From NCBI GenBank assembly GCA_023168345.1, contig AP025689.1, forward strand, positions 3,160,001 through 3,224,000: a stretch of DNA of 64,000 nucleotides, read 5' to 3'. Shown one piece after another: positions 8,727 through 17,453 of this stretch (positions within the stretch are counted from its first letter, which is position 1; every line of letters starts with the position of its first letter). The DNA comes from Lysinibacillus sp. PLM2 (GTDB taxonomy: Bacteria > Bacillota > Bacilli > Bacillales_A > Planococcaceae). The notes under the pieces are model-generated. The model ran no database searches and was not told where the DNA came from. It was given only the letters and a program-made list of their open reading frames with translations. The position numbers were made by a program, and so were the translations under genes.

Positions 8727-9200
8727 TTATTTTAGTCCTGGAAAATTTTGTTGTCTTAACGCTTCATAAATTATTATTGCTGCGGTATTTGATAAATTTA
8801 AAGATCTTACATGGTCACTTTGTGGAATCCGAAGACATTTATCTTTTCGCTCATAGGCAAAATCCTTTGGCAACCCCGTTGTTTCTTTTCCAAACATAAA
8901 ATAAATATCCTTCTCTCGATTACTAAAATCATGATTCGAATAGGGCTCATCACTATATGTTTCAATTAAATAAAGATCCCCATCCTTTGAATACTCTATG
9001 AAATCTTCCAAACTATCATGATAAACAATATTCACAGAATGCCAGTAATCTAATCCAGCCCGTTTTAACATTTTATCATCTGTTGAAAATCCTAAAGGAC
9101 GGATTAAATGTAGTGAAGTATTCGTTCCTGCACAAGTCCGGGCAATATTACCCGTATTAGCCGGAATTTCAGGTTGATATAAAACAATATGCAATGGCAA
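8727..9200 (-). CDS. trmL: tRNA (cytidine(34)-2'-O)-methyltransferase
   Basis: A 157-residue SPOUT methyltransferase. The N-terminal YQPEIPANTGNIARTC, the knot-forming FGKETTGLPKDF and the C-terminal RSLNLSNTAAIIIYEALRQ are diagnostic of TrmL, which methylates the ribose of the wobble base of tRNA-Leu isoacceptors using S-adenosylmethionine. Full length for the family. The start is TTG at 9200 with AGGAAGTGG upstream. Another wobble-position enzyme gene, queG, lies upstream beyond a 103-bp repeat array on the same strand. Confidence 0.95.
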   Translation of the reverse strand: MPLHIVLYQPEIPANTGNIARTCAGTNTSLHLIRPLGFSTDDKMLKRAGLDYWHSVNIVYHDSLEDFIEYSKDGDLYLIETYSDEPYSNHDFSNREKDIYFMFGKETTGLPKDFAYERKDKCLRIPQSDHVRSLNLSNTAAIIIYEALRQQNFPGLK

Positions 9201-9249
9201 AGCAATCCACTTCCTTAGTTTCTTATACTTTTATTGATTTGATTAAGTG

Positions 9250-9775
9250 GTTGGTTGAGCTTTTGAGCGGATGCTAGTTTTTTGATCACTTAGCATGTGC
9301 TTTTGAGCGGATGAGCGTTTCTTTTGAGCGCTTAATCTTAGCTTTTGGTTACTTGCTACCTTTTGGAGCAGATAGCACTTCCTTTTGATCACTTAGCACA
9401 TGCTTTTGAACGGATGAGCGTCTCTTTTGAGCGCTTAATCTCTGCTTTTGGTTACTTGCTACCTTTTGGAGCGGATAGCATTTCCTTTTGATCACTTAGC
9501 ACATGCTTTTGAACGGATGAGCGTCTCTTTTGAGCGCTTAATCTCAGCTTTTGGTTACTTGCTACCTTTTGGAGCGGATAGTACTTCCTTTTGGTCACTT
9601 AGCACATGCTTTTGAGCGGATGAGCGTCGCTTTTGAGCGCTTAATCTCAGCTTTTGATCACCTGCTACCTTTTGGAGCGGATAGCATTTCCTTTTGATCA
9701 CTTAGCACATGCTTTTGAGCGGATGAGCGTTTCTTTTGAGCGCTTAATCTCAGCTTTTGATCACTTACTTGCTAC
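9250..9775. repeat. Five-copy 103-bp higher-order tandem repeat
   Basis: The marker GAGCGCTTAATCT recurs at 9326, 9429, 9532, 9635 and 9738, exactly 103 bases apart. Each 103-bp unit contains five sub-repeats of about 18-22 bases, all beginning CTTTTG, such as CTTTTGAGCGGATGAGCG, CTTTTGGTTACTTGC and CTTTTGATCACTTAGCA. Copies differ by only a few substitutions. No spacers like those of CRISPR arrays are present and no plausible gene spans it. It fills the gap between queG and trmL. Confidence 0.93.
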
Positions 9776-9831
9776 TTTTTTTGAGCCGATAACTCTTTCT
9801 CTCGGGCGCTTATTATTTGGTTTCGTGTAAC

Positions 9832-10977
9832 CTAAGCCTTCGTTTCTGCCTTTAAAAGCCGCATTCCTTTATGAATCTCATGAATGACTGCCTCATCCTT
9901 TTCACGTTCAAGCGCATTCAGTAATGCATCTTCCGCAAGTGGACCGCCGATTTTCCCAATCGCCCATGCAGCAGTTCCTCTCATAACAGGTCTCTCGTCT
10001 TTTTTCATTATATCAATTAAATCAGGAACCGCTGATTGTTCCTTAAAATGCGCTAATGCAATAATTGCATTTCGTTGAATTGGCTTTTTCCCTCGCCAAG
10101 AACCTGATACATAGCCAAAGGTCGCTTTAAATTCCTTATTGGACATATTTAATAATGGCTGTAATAAAGGTTTTGCTATTTCTGGATCAGGCTTGAATTC
10201 ATCATGAATCCAGTTCATTTTCCCTTTATTTTTCGGGCACACTGTTTGGCAAGTATCACAGCCATAGATGCGGTTTCCTATTTTTGCTCGAAACTCATCA
10301 GGTAAGTAGTCCTTTGTTTGTGTTAAAAATGCAACACATCGCTGCGCATTTAATTGTCCTGGATTCACAAGAGCCCCTGTTGGACAGACATCCAGACAAA
10401 GAGTACAATCGCCACATTCGTTTTCAATCGGTGTATCGGGAGCAAAAGGTATGTTTGTAATCATTTCGCCTAAGTATACATACGAACCAAACTCAGGTGT
10501 TATAATGGAACAGTTTTTTCCGCTCCAGCCGATACCTGCTCTTTCCGCAACTGCACGGTCTACAAGCTCCCCTGTATCAACCATTGATTTAAGCTGCACA
10601 TTCGGTACTTTCTCCCGAAGCCATTCTTCAATTAATTGTAAACGTTCGCGAACAGCTACATGATAATCTATCCCCCAAGATGCACGAGCAAAAATGCCTC
10701 GTCTTGCACCTTTCTTTCCTGACGGAGCATCCTCCATTTTAGATGGATAAGCTAGAGCAATAGCAATTATACTTTCAGCACTATCTAATAATCGAATTGG
10801 TTCAGTTCGTTTATCGATATCCGATTCCTCAAAACCGGATTGGTAGCCTAGTTCTTGCTGGCGTTTCAATCGATTTTTTAATTCATTGAACGGTGATGCG
10901 GTCGTAAACCCGATTTTATCAACGCCAATGGACGATGCGTATTCAATTAATTGTTGTTGTAATTGTTCGATGTTCAC
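9832..10977 (-). CDS. queG: Epoxyqueuosine reductase
   Basis: A 381-residue cobalamin and iron-sulfur enzyme that reduces epoxyqueuosine to queuosine at tRNA position 34. The catalytic aspartate is D134 in VDTGELVDR. Two [4Fe-4S] motifs are visible, CGDCTLCLDVCP (from C188) and CDTCQTVCPKNKG. The C-terminal part (about 300-375) contains HEAT-like repeats with two AAWAIG/NAIIALA-type helices. It reads away from the divergent B3/4-domain gene. The ATG at 10977 is preceded by AAGGGAGCGG. The rest of the queuosine pathway is not in the window. Confidence 0.95.
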   Translation of the reverse strand: MNIEQLQQQLIEYASSIGVDKIGFTTASPFNELKNRLKRQQELGYQSGFEESDIDKRTEPIRLLDSAESIIAIALAYPSKMEDAPSGKKGARRGIFARASWGIDYHVAVRERLQLIEEWLREKVPNVQLKSMVDTGELVDRAVAERAGIGWSGKNCSIITPEFGSYVYLGEMITNIPFAPDTPIENECGDCTLCLDVCPTGALVNPGQLNAQRCVAFLTQTKDYLPDEFRAKIGNRIYGCDTCQTVCPKNKGKMNWIHDEFKPDPEIAKPLLQPLLNMSNKEFKATFGYVSGSWRGKKPIQRNAIIALAHFKEQSAVPDLIDIMKKDERPVMRGTAAWAIGKIGGPLAEDALLNALEREKDEAVIHEIHKGMRLLKAETKA

Positions 10978-11051
10978 TTTCGCATTCCGCTCCCTTCTTT
11001 GGTAAAATATTGTAAAGTGATATAAATCCCAATAAAGTCAGGTGATGATAT

Positions 11052-11741
11052 ATGAATATTTCGATGAATGATTTACTGTTTGAAACAAATGACCAATTAA
11101 AAATCGGCATTATCCATTATACCAAAATTGTCGTTGCAGAATCTCCTCAAATGATTAAAGGGCGCATGCAACTTTTTCAAGAAAATCTATTTTTTGAGCT
11201 ACAAGAAACTCCTGTTACTGAAAGAGCAGGTATTTCTGAATGGCGCAAGCTTTGGAAGTCATTTGGTGCAGATCCTAACCGCTATCGTCACTCAGCAGAA
11301 AGTTTAATGCGAAGAGTTGGAAAGCAAAACTATTTAGCTCCATTTCATTCAGGTGTTGATTTAAACAATTTCTTTTCCCTGCAATACGAAATACCGATTG
11401 GTATATATGATATAGAAAAGATTCAAGGTGATGTCACAATTACTGTTGGAGATGAAGAAACAGGATATGACGGACTCAATGGTCGCTTTAATTCATTAAA
11501 AAATATTTTATGTAGTAAAGACGAAATAGGCGCCTTTGGAAGTCCCTTTGTCGATTCCAAACGTACATCAGTGACAGAAGAAACAACCGAAGCGCTTCAT
11601 ATTTTTTATTTAAGACCATCATTGGAAGAACAGGAATGCGAAGAACTTCTTCAAGCAGCAGGTAAAATGTTCTGCCAAGTGAGCGGTGGAGAATATAAAA
11701 CATCCATTCTTTCATCAACAGTACCTAACATTTCAATTTAA
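11052..11741 (+). CDS. B3/4 (tRNA-editing-like) domain protein
   Basis: A 229-residue protein matching the stand-alone B3/B4 fold known from the beta subunit of phenylalanyl-tRNA synthetase. Recognisable pieces are EWRKLWKSFGADPNRYRHSAE and the central region VDLNNFFSLQYEIPIGIYD. In PheT this domain edits mischarged Tyr-tRNA; stand-alone proteins may act on aminoacyl-tRNA or amino acids but are not well characterised. AGGTGATGATAT precedes the ATG. The next gene starts 15 bases downstream, so the two form an operon. Confidence 0.8.
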   Translation: MNISMNDLLFETNDQLKIGIIHYTKIVVAESPQMIKGRMQLFQENLFFELQETPVTERAGISEWRKLWKSFGADPNRYRHSAESLMRRVGKQNYLAPFHSGVDLNNFFSLQYEIPIGIYDIEKIQGDVTITVGDEETGYDGLNGRFNSLKNILCSKDEIGAFGSPFVDSKRTSVTEETTEALHIFYLRPSLEEQECEELLQAAGKMFCQVSGGEYKTSILSSTVPNISI

Positions 11742-11756
11742 AAGGGGCGAAAGTGA

Positions 11757-12269
11757 ATGAAAACAATACCTTTAGCAGAAGCTGTAAAATTAAAAAGCGT
11801 TCTGACAAAAAAGATTCCAGAATTGATTCAAGAAATTCATTTAGTCAGTCATGTTATTATTGAAAAAGGGGAAACACCGAAATCTTCAGGACGATTGCTT
11901 AAAGATGTTGAAGCAGAACTTGAACAGGTTCGGAAAGATGCTAGAACATTAGATCGTTTAATTTATAGAGCAAATATTGACAATACTATAAATTTTAAAG
12001 GCGAGGAGCTTCCGATAGTCGAAGCGATCGAGCTAGCAAGTCAATTACGTGCAGAGGCAAGTCTTTGTAAAGATTTAGGTAAATCTGAAAAGGAAAGATT
12101 GTATAGTGGAAGAGACAACGTCGTTTTATACCAAGTTGCTTTGTATGATCCAATCGCTTACCGTGAAAAGGCAAATGAATTAGAAAAAGAAGCCCATCGG
12201 TTATCAAATTTAATCAATGCCAAAAATTATCAAGTTCAAATCGAATTTGATGATTCTAATTATTTCTAG
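11757..12269 (+). CDS. DIP1984-family (septicolysin-like) hypothetical protein
   Basis: A 170-residue, highly helical, charged protein without signal or membrane segment. The start MKTIPLAEAVKLKSVLTKKI and the RTLDRLIYRANIDNTI segment are characteristic of the DIP1984 family, which is widespread and of unknown function. AAAGGGGCGAAAGTG precedes the ATG. It is probably co-transcribed with the B3/4-domain gene. Confidence 0.7.
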   Translation: MKTIPLAEAVKLKSVLTKKIPELIQEIHLVSHVIIEKGETPKSSGRLLKDVEAELEQVRKDARTLDRLIYRANIDNTINFKGEELPIVEAIELASQLRAEASLCKDLGKSEKERLYSGRDNVVLYQVALYDPIAYREKANELEKEAHRLSNLINAKNYQVQIEFDDSNYF

Positions 12270-12615
12270 GCTAGTTAGCTCTCGGGGCGGTGAGACTCCA
12301 AACCGAGGCATAACGTACTGTCTTTATTTGTTTGCTTGTCATGCAAATATTTAACAATAATTGGTGAACCGATGACCTGTAACCTGTTAAAATGTTACCT
12401 TTGACTAATTACCAACCATAGTAAAGGATACAATTACAGATAATTTTTTTGATTTGACAGTCGTTATGAAAGAGGGGGATCTCTCAATTTTGAGATACTC
12501 CCTTTTTGTTGTGAAATTTATTAACAAACTTATTTTAGGAAATAATAGAGTTGAAGTTTTAGATGCAATGTAGCTATAATTGTTTTATTATTTTGAATTT
12601 AAGGAGTCTTGCCAT
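12270..12615. other. Intergenic region with one terminator
   Basis: No credible gene. It contains a small GC-richer patch (CTCGGGGCGG...CCGAG, 12291-12307) that could fold weakly, and a clear hairpin terminator at 12471-12508. The ribosome site of the EamA gene, AAGGAG, lies at the right end. Confidence 0.5.
12471..12508 (+). terminator. Rho-independent terminator
   Basis: AGAGGGGGATCTC and GAGATACTCCCT pair around TCAATTTT and are followed by TTTTTG. It lies about 200 bp after the DIP1984 gene. Confidence 0.75.
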
Positions 12616-13494
12616 ATGAGGTTTCCACCGCACTTGCTATTAGTGCTTGCAACCATTCTTTGGGGAGGAAATTTCGTCATTGGACGTGCTGTAACTGGTG
12701 AAATACCTCCCTTTACATTATCCCTATTAAGATGGTGCCTTGCGTTTATCGTATTCTTTCCAATCGCCTTTAAATATGTAAAAAGAGATTGGCCAAAATT
12801 TAAGGAGCACTGGCCTATAGTCATTATTCTTGCTCTTACAGGCGTAGCGAGTTTTAACACACTAGTATATATCGGCGTCTATTATACTACATCGATAAAC
12901 GCTTCTTTAATGAATTCATTAACACCTATTTTCTTATACATATTATCTTTTACCTTTTTAAAAATAAAAGTAACACGCAATCAAATCATTGGAACTGCCA
13001 TCTCACTCGTAGGCGTTCTTTTCATTTTGACAAAAGGTTCAATTGAAAATCTTATAAATTTCCATTTTAATTTTGGTGATTTAATTGTCATTGTGGCGGT
13101 TATATCATGGAGTTTTTATTCATTACTCGTGAAGCAGTACTCGGATCGATTGCCTGGTTTTTCAACCTTCCTTGTATGTATTGCTCTCGGTGCAATAATG
13201 CTCGTTCCCTTTTCGATTTACGAGTTAATGACATCAACAACTCCTATCCATTGGTCTGGTGGAACAATCGGGGCAATTCTTTATGTTGGTATACTTGCTT
13301 CGATAGTGGCATTTTTAAGCTGGAATAAAGGGATGGTTGAAATCGGTACGAACCGCGCAGGCATTTATCTAAACTTAGTGCCAGTTTTTGCAACACTCTT
13401 TGCAACAATCTTCCTAGGTGAGCAATTATATTTTGCTCAAATGATTGGCGGTATTGCAGTAATCGGTGGCGTTATTTTAACGAATCGACCATAA
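12616..13494 (+). CDS. EamA/DMT-family transporter
   Basis: A 292-residue integral membrane protein with about ten hydrophobic helices and the two EamA halves of the drug/metabolite transporter superfamily. The start region LVLATILWGGNFVIGRAV and the second half FLSWNKGMVEIGTNRAGIYLNLVPVFA are typical. Such proteins export amino acids, nucleobases or other small metabolites; the cargo cannot be inferred. ATG at 12616 follows AAGGAGTCTTGCCAT; a longer in-frame start lacks a ribosome site. Monocistronic, with a terminator directly downstream. Confidence 0.85.
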   Translation: MRFPPHLLLVLATILWGGNFVIGRAVTGEIPPFTLSLLRWCLAFIVFFPIAFKYVKRDWPKFKEHWPIVIILALTGVASFNTLVYIGVYYTTSINASLMNSLTPIFLYILSFTFLKIKVTRNQIIGTAISLVGVLFILTKGSIENLINFHFNFGDLIVIVAVISWSFYSLLVKQYSDRLPGFSTFLVCIALGAIMLVPFSIYELMTSTTPIHWSGGTIGAILYVGILASIVAFLSWNKGMVEIGTNRAGIYLNLVPVFATLFATIFLGEQLYFAQMIGGIAVIGGVILTNRP

Positions 13495-13504
13495 ATCAAT
13501 TAAA

Positions 13505-13538
13505 GGAAGGATGCTAACTAATAGCACCTTCCCTTTTT
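13505..13538. terminator. Bidirectional terminator
   Basis: GGAAGG-A-TGCTA pairs with TAGCA-CCTTCC and is followed by CTTTTT. It lies between the convergent EamA and SLH-protein genes. Confidence 0.85.
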
Positions 13539-13541
13539 AAA

Positions 13542-15395
13542 TTAATTTAAACTACTCACACGCCAGCCTTGGCCTTTTACAAAGATCAGTTTACCTTCCA
13601 TAATCTCAACTTCTTTCGTATCACCTAATGGAATTAACAATTCATATTCCTTCACTGTCCTAGCATCAGTAAGCAACTTAATTGTTCCTTTTTTAAAATC
13701 GAGCAGACTTCCGCCATCTGCATTTGGTTGTGCAAGCTTTCCATTATTTGTTATGAAACCTAAATCTTTATAATATTGATCTACTTGGTCTTTTGTATAA
13801 TACTGACCTAAATAGTTTCTCAATTTTTCTTCCGTATTTAATGAATCATTCATATAGCGATATTCCATACCATCTTTGGTAAATGTCTTCACTGTGTCAT
13901 TACCTTCGCCGCCTCTTACTACATACCAGTATGCATTTCGTGATTCTGAAAATAGTTTAAGTGCTTCTCTATTAGTGATTGAAGCATTCTCGATATCTTT
14001 TAAACTGCTTACACGCCAGCCCTGGCCTTCCACGAAACGAAGCTCCCCTTCCATTACTGCTACCTCATTTGTATCACCCAATGGAATTTTTAATTCGTAT
14101 TTCTTCACTGTCGTTGAATTATATGTTTGTTTAATCGTCGCCTTTGCAAAATCTAATAAGCTACCGCCATCTGCATTTGGTTGCGCAAGCTTTCCATTAT
14201 TCACGATAAATCCTAAATCTTTATAGATCATTGCTACTTGCTCAGGTGTGTAAGTCTTTGCTAAATAGCTTTTTAGTTTATCTTCACTATCTAGTGACTG
14301 TGCCATATAACGATACTCGATTCCATCTTTTGTGAAAGTCTTTAATTCTCCAATACCTTCCCCACCCATTACTACGTACCAATATGCATTATTAGAATCA
14401 CCAAATAGTTTTTTTGCGTTTTCCTGAGAGAACGAAATAGAATCATCTGCTTGTAAATGTGGTTTCTTATCAACGGATACAATTTTATATTCCATATAAT
14501 CTTCTTTTGTCACGAGGAAATAAAGTGTATTTTCGCCTTCAGAAATTAAGCCTTCGCTTTCTTCGCCTTTCAACTCTACATTTAAATGAACAACAAATTC
14601 TGTTATTCCATTTAATCGAGCGATTTCTTCAAAATTGGTTGCATCTAAATATTCAATATCTTTGCTTAATGCCGTAAAACCAAAATCATTATTTTGAGCA
14701 AATAAAGTTTTAATGAGATCCGGGTTTTTTAATATAACATTAAATAATATAATCACAGGATTCATGTTTTGCGGGATATTGTACTGTGTTGGTAAGAAAT
14801 CTTTGTTTAATGCACGAGCAAGATAAACAGCAAATTCACCCCTTGTCACTTTCTGTTTTGGATTAAATATTCCGTCCTCATTCACTGTCATAATTTCATT
14901 TTGAATCACCGCAGAAATATCGGAATAGGCAGCTGAATTTTGTGGTACATCCGTAATTTTAATATCTGTTGATGCTGAAAGTTTAAATGCTTGAACTAAC
15001 GTTTCTGCCACTTCTTCTTTTGTCATTGATTTATTCGGTTGGAAGTTAGATTCCTTTGAAAAAATTCCAGCCTCAATAACCGATACAAACGTCTGATATG
15101 AGCCATGTTTTTTTGTTATATCTGAGAATTTTATATTTGTGTCTTCATTAGTTGTTAGATTCAAAGCATTAGCTAGCATTATAGCCATTTGCCCTTTTGT
15201 AATTGGTTTATTCGGTTGGAATAGACCATTTTGATAGCCTCCAACAACCTTTTCCTCAAAAAGAAAATCAATTTCGTTAGTACCCCAGTAATCTCCATTT
15301 ACATCCTTAAATGTAGCTGCTGATACTCCAGTTGTACTAAATAGTAATACCCCTGTTAAAGATGATACTGCTAAAATTTTGTTAAAACGTTCCAT
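13542..15395 (-). CDS. Surface protein: three SLH domains plus two IseA-like DL-endopeptidase-inhibitor modules
   Basis: A 617-residue exported protein. A signal peptide (about 1-26, ending VSAA) is followed by three SLH domains (about 27-205; e.g. FKDVNGDYWGTNEIDFL and NGLFQPNKPITKGQMA) that anchor to pyruvylated cell-wall polymer. A linker follows, then two tandem modules of about 145 residues, each with NAYWYVV.GGEG, KTFTKDG.EYRYM, KDLGFI.NNGKLAQPNADGG and GQGWRVSSL. These resemble IseA (YoeB), which inhibits autolytic DL-endopeptidases. The inferred role is wall-anchored control of peptidoglycan hydrolases. ATG at 15395 follows GGGGGAGAGAG; longer readings lack a signal peptide. Divergent from a DUF4822 gene. 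Confidence 0.85.
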   Translation of the reverse strand: MERFNKILAVSSLTGVLLFSTTGVSAATFKDVNGDYWGTNEIDFLFEEKVVGGYQNGLFQPNKPITKGQMAIMLANALNLTTNEDTNIKFSDITKKHGSYQTFVSVIEAGIFSKESNFQPNKSMTKEEVAETLVQAFKLSASTDIKITDVPQNSAAYSDISAVIQNEIMTVNEDGIFNPKQKVTRGEFAVYLARALNKDFLPTQYNIPQNMNPVIILFNVILKNPDLIKTLFAQNNDFGFTALSKDIEYLDATNFEEIARLNGITEFVVHLNVELKGEESEGLISEGENTLYFLVTKEDYMEYKIVSVDKKPHLQADDSISFSQENAKKLFGDSNNAYWYVVMGGEGIGELKTFTKDGIEYRYMAQSLDSEDKLKSYLAKTYTPEQVAMIYKDLGFIVNNGKLAQPNADGGSLLDFAKATIKQTYNSTTVKKYELKIPLGDTNEVAVMEGELRFVEGQGWRVSSLKDIENASITNREALKLFSESRNAYWYVVRGGEGNDTVKTFTKDGMEYRYMNDSLNTEEKLRNYLGQYYTKDQVDQYYKDLGFITNNGKLAQPNADGGSLLDFKKGTIKLLTDARTVKEYELLIPLGDTKEVEIMEGKLIFVKGQGWRVSSLN

Positions 15396-15634
15396 TATTC
15401 TCTCTCCCCCAATTATTGGTTGTATTATCAAACCATTCCATTTGTCGTGTAATTTAGACAAATGTTTCATGGAACTAAAATTATTTTTAAAAATATTTGC
15501 AAATGAATTTAAAAAGCACCGAATTTGATAAACCTCTGCTAAATATAGTTTCTTAGGAAAATTAAGGGATGTATATTTTAACAAATTTCGGGAAAGCTTA
15601 TTTTGTTTTTATTGCTTTTAAATGGAGGAGCGAC

Positions 15635-16603
15635 ATGAAAAAATCAACATGGGTATTACTAGCAGCAAGTATTATTATCATTTCTGCCTACCTACTGCTT
15701 TCAAATGGGCTATTTACAAAGCAAGATGAGACAATCCCCGTCTGGAAGGATGCGTCTAACAATGTAAACCAGTCCGGTGAATTAACAAAAGGACAACAAT
15801 TTACACAAATTCTCACTAGTACTAATTGGCAAGGTACACGGGTGTATGATTCTGAAAACAATGATTTAACGGATGCAAATTTGAACTTTATTGGCCTTTC
15901 GAAATATAATGCTGAAACCTCTAGATATGAATTTTTTGATAAAACTACAAAAGAAAGCCGCGGTGACTACGGGGTCTTCTTTATAACAAATGATGGTAAA
16001 AACAGAGTGTTAATTTCCGAATCGACAGGCAACCAAGCAGTTGTTGAAATTACTGAGCTTACGGAGGATATGTTTACGTATAAAAGAATGGGTAAAGATG
16101 CAAACGGGAATGACATAGAAGTGTTCGTGGATCACATTCCTTACACTGAGACAGAGCTAACATTTACTACTCCTAATAAACTTTTGGAGACCTTTACAGG
16201 AGAGGTTGATAAAAATATTGATGGTGACGAAATTTTAGCGAGAACTTTATGGCAAGGTACCGTTGCATTAGATGAAAAGGGAAACGACGTATCAGAATAT
16301 AATACAAACTTTTTAGGACTTGCTAAATATGATAGCAGCACAAGTAAGTATGAATTTTTCGATCCTAATACAGGAGAAAGTCGTGGAGACTATGGATATT
16401 TCAATGTTGTCAATGGAAATAAGCTACGAGCTCATGTTTCTCTAGGAGAGAATAAGTATGGCGCAATTCTTGAGATTACAGAGCTTAATGAGGACAAATT
16501 CACCTATAAAAGAAAAGGGAAAGATAAAGAAGGAAATGAAATTATCATTACTGTCGAACATGTACCATATGAAGGAAATTTAGAGCCTAGTTTTTCAAAT
16601 TGA
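15635..16603 (+). CDS. Membrane-anchored protein with two DUF4822-like repeats
   Basis: A 322-residue protein with an N-terminal hydrophobic anchor or signal (residues 5-24) and two homologous extracytoplasmic modules, about 55-180 and 205-318. Both contain WQGT, a NF.GL.KY segment, YEFFD, ESRGDYG and TYKR.GKD, so the gene underwent internal duplication. The modules fit the description of DUF4822, a beta-rich secreted domain of unknown function. ATG at 15635 follows ATGGAGGAGCG; the upstream in-frame extension lacks a ribosome site. It is divergent from the SLH-IseA gene, with a shared 240-bp control region. Confidence 0.75.
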   Translation: MKKSTWVLLAASIIIISAYLLLSNGLFTKQDETIPVWKDASNNVNQSGELTKGQQFTQILTSTNWQGTRVYDSENNDLTDANLNFIGLSKYNAETSRYEFFDKTTKESRGDYGVFFITNDGKNRVLISESTGNQAVVEITELTEDMFTYKRMGKDANGNDIEVFVDHIPYTETELTFTTPNKLLETFTGEVDKNIDGDEILARTLWQGTVALDEKGNDVSEYNTNFLGLAKYDSSTSKYEFFDPNTGESRGDYGYFNVVNGNKLRAHVSLGENKYGAILEITELNEDKFTYKRKGKDKEGNEIIITVEHVPYEGNLEPSFSN

Positions 16604-16623
16604 TTATCGAGTGTAAAATATTA

Positions 16624-16671
16624 ACTGTGTAAGTAGGGAATGCGTACGATTCCATACTTGCGCAGTTTTTT
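16624..16671 (+). terminator. Rho-independent terminator
   Basis: ACTGTGTAAGTA pairs with TACTTGCGCAGT (GGAA/TTCC inside) and is followed by TTTTTTATTT. Confidence 0.85.
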
Positions 16672-16897
16672 ATTTAATAACATAAACAATACCATTTATA
16701 ACATACATTATTTTCCAGATAATAAATTAAATGCTATTGAAGTTTTTAATGAATAAATAATAATAAATTATATATGAAATAAATGGGGAATATTAATTTA
16801 ATTCCAACCATAATCCTAAATAAAATAAAAAACATATAATACAAATTATTACAGCTAATTACATAAAAAACGGAAAGCCATTTAAAGGGGAGATTTT

Positions 16898-17377
16898 TTG
16901 AATAAAAGGATAAATGTTTGGATTGGTACCTTGATATTGGTTGTTGTCGGATTCTTTGTTGTCTCTTATTTCTATAAAGAATATAAAATAAAATCACCAT
17001 TGGATTCAGAATTCATGTCAGACATTTTAATTGCTGATATAGAACCTGAAAAAGCGATTGATGGAATTGATCATATTGTAATTTATTCTTTTGAAAATCA
17101 TAAAACCTACTCGCTTAAAGATGAAGAAATAAAAATAATACTAAAAGAGCTAAAAGGAATAAAAATTAAACGGAAAAATATATTTTTTGAAACAATAGAT
17201 AATCACTATGCAGTTGCCTTTGGTGGTACAACTAAAATAAAACCTTTTAATATGTTTGTTTCAAATGAAAATAGTGTAAAGTTTAATTTTGAACGTAATG
17301 TATTCAATATTGTAGAGGGTTCTTTTTTATATTCTTTAACTAATATTATAGAAAAGACTGCAAAAAAGGGCGAATAG
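16898..17377 (+). CDS. Hypothetical membrane-anchored protein
   Basis: A 159-residue protein with one N-terminal membrane helix (about 7-27) and a lysine-rich soluble remainder containing mixed helix and strand. It starts with TTG at 16898, preceded by AAAGGGGAGATTTTT. I recognise no family. The soluble part (IVIYSFENHKTYSL, AVAFGGTTKIKPF) would lie outside the cell. Base composition is more A+T-rich than its neighbours, and about 290 A/T-rich bases without genes separate it from the DUF4822 gene, which may mean recent acquisition or weak constraint. Confidence 0.6.
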   Translation: MNKRINVWIGTLILVVVGFFVVSYFYKEYKIKSPLDSEFMSDILIADIEPEKAIDGIDHIVIYSFENHKTYSLKDEEIKIILKELKGIKIKRKNIFFETIDNHYAVAFGGTTKIKPFNMFVSNENSVKFNFERNVFNIVEGSFLYSLTNIIEKTAKKGE

Positions 17378-17412
17378 GTAATCGAACGCCTTGTTTGCAG
17401 TCTTATGAAATA
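17353..17412. terminator. Bidirectional hairpin between convergent genes
   Basis: AAGACTGCAAA pairs with TTTGCAGTCTT, with GGGCG/CGCC inside the loop. It overlaps the 3' end of the hypothetical gene on the plus strand and faces the coiled-coil gene on the minus strand. Confidence 0.7.
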
Positions 17413-17453
17413 CTTTCTATCACCTTATTAATTACATGATAGTGTTCTAGTTG

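Noticed and set aside
9250..9775. CRISPR array
   Set aside because: The repeats are directly contiguous with no unique spacers, and no cas genes are nearby.
12286..12320. Possible small structured RNA with CTCGG/CCGAG arms
   Set aside because: Only a short, weak stem; no match to a riboswitch or tRNA core that I can recognise.
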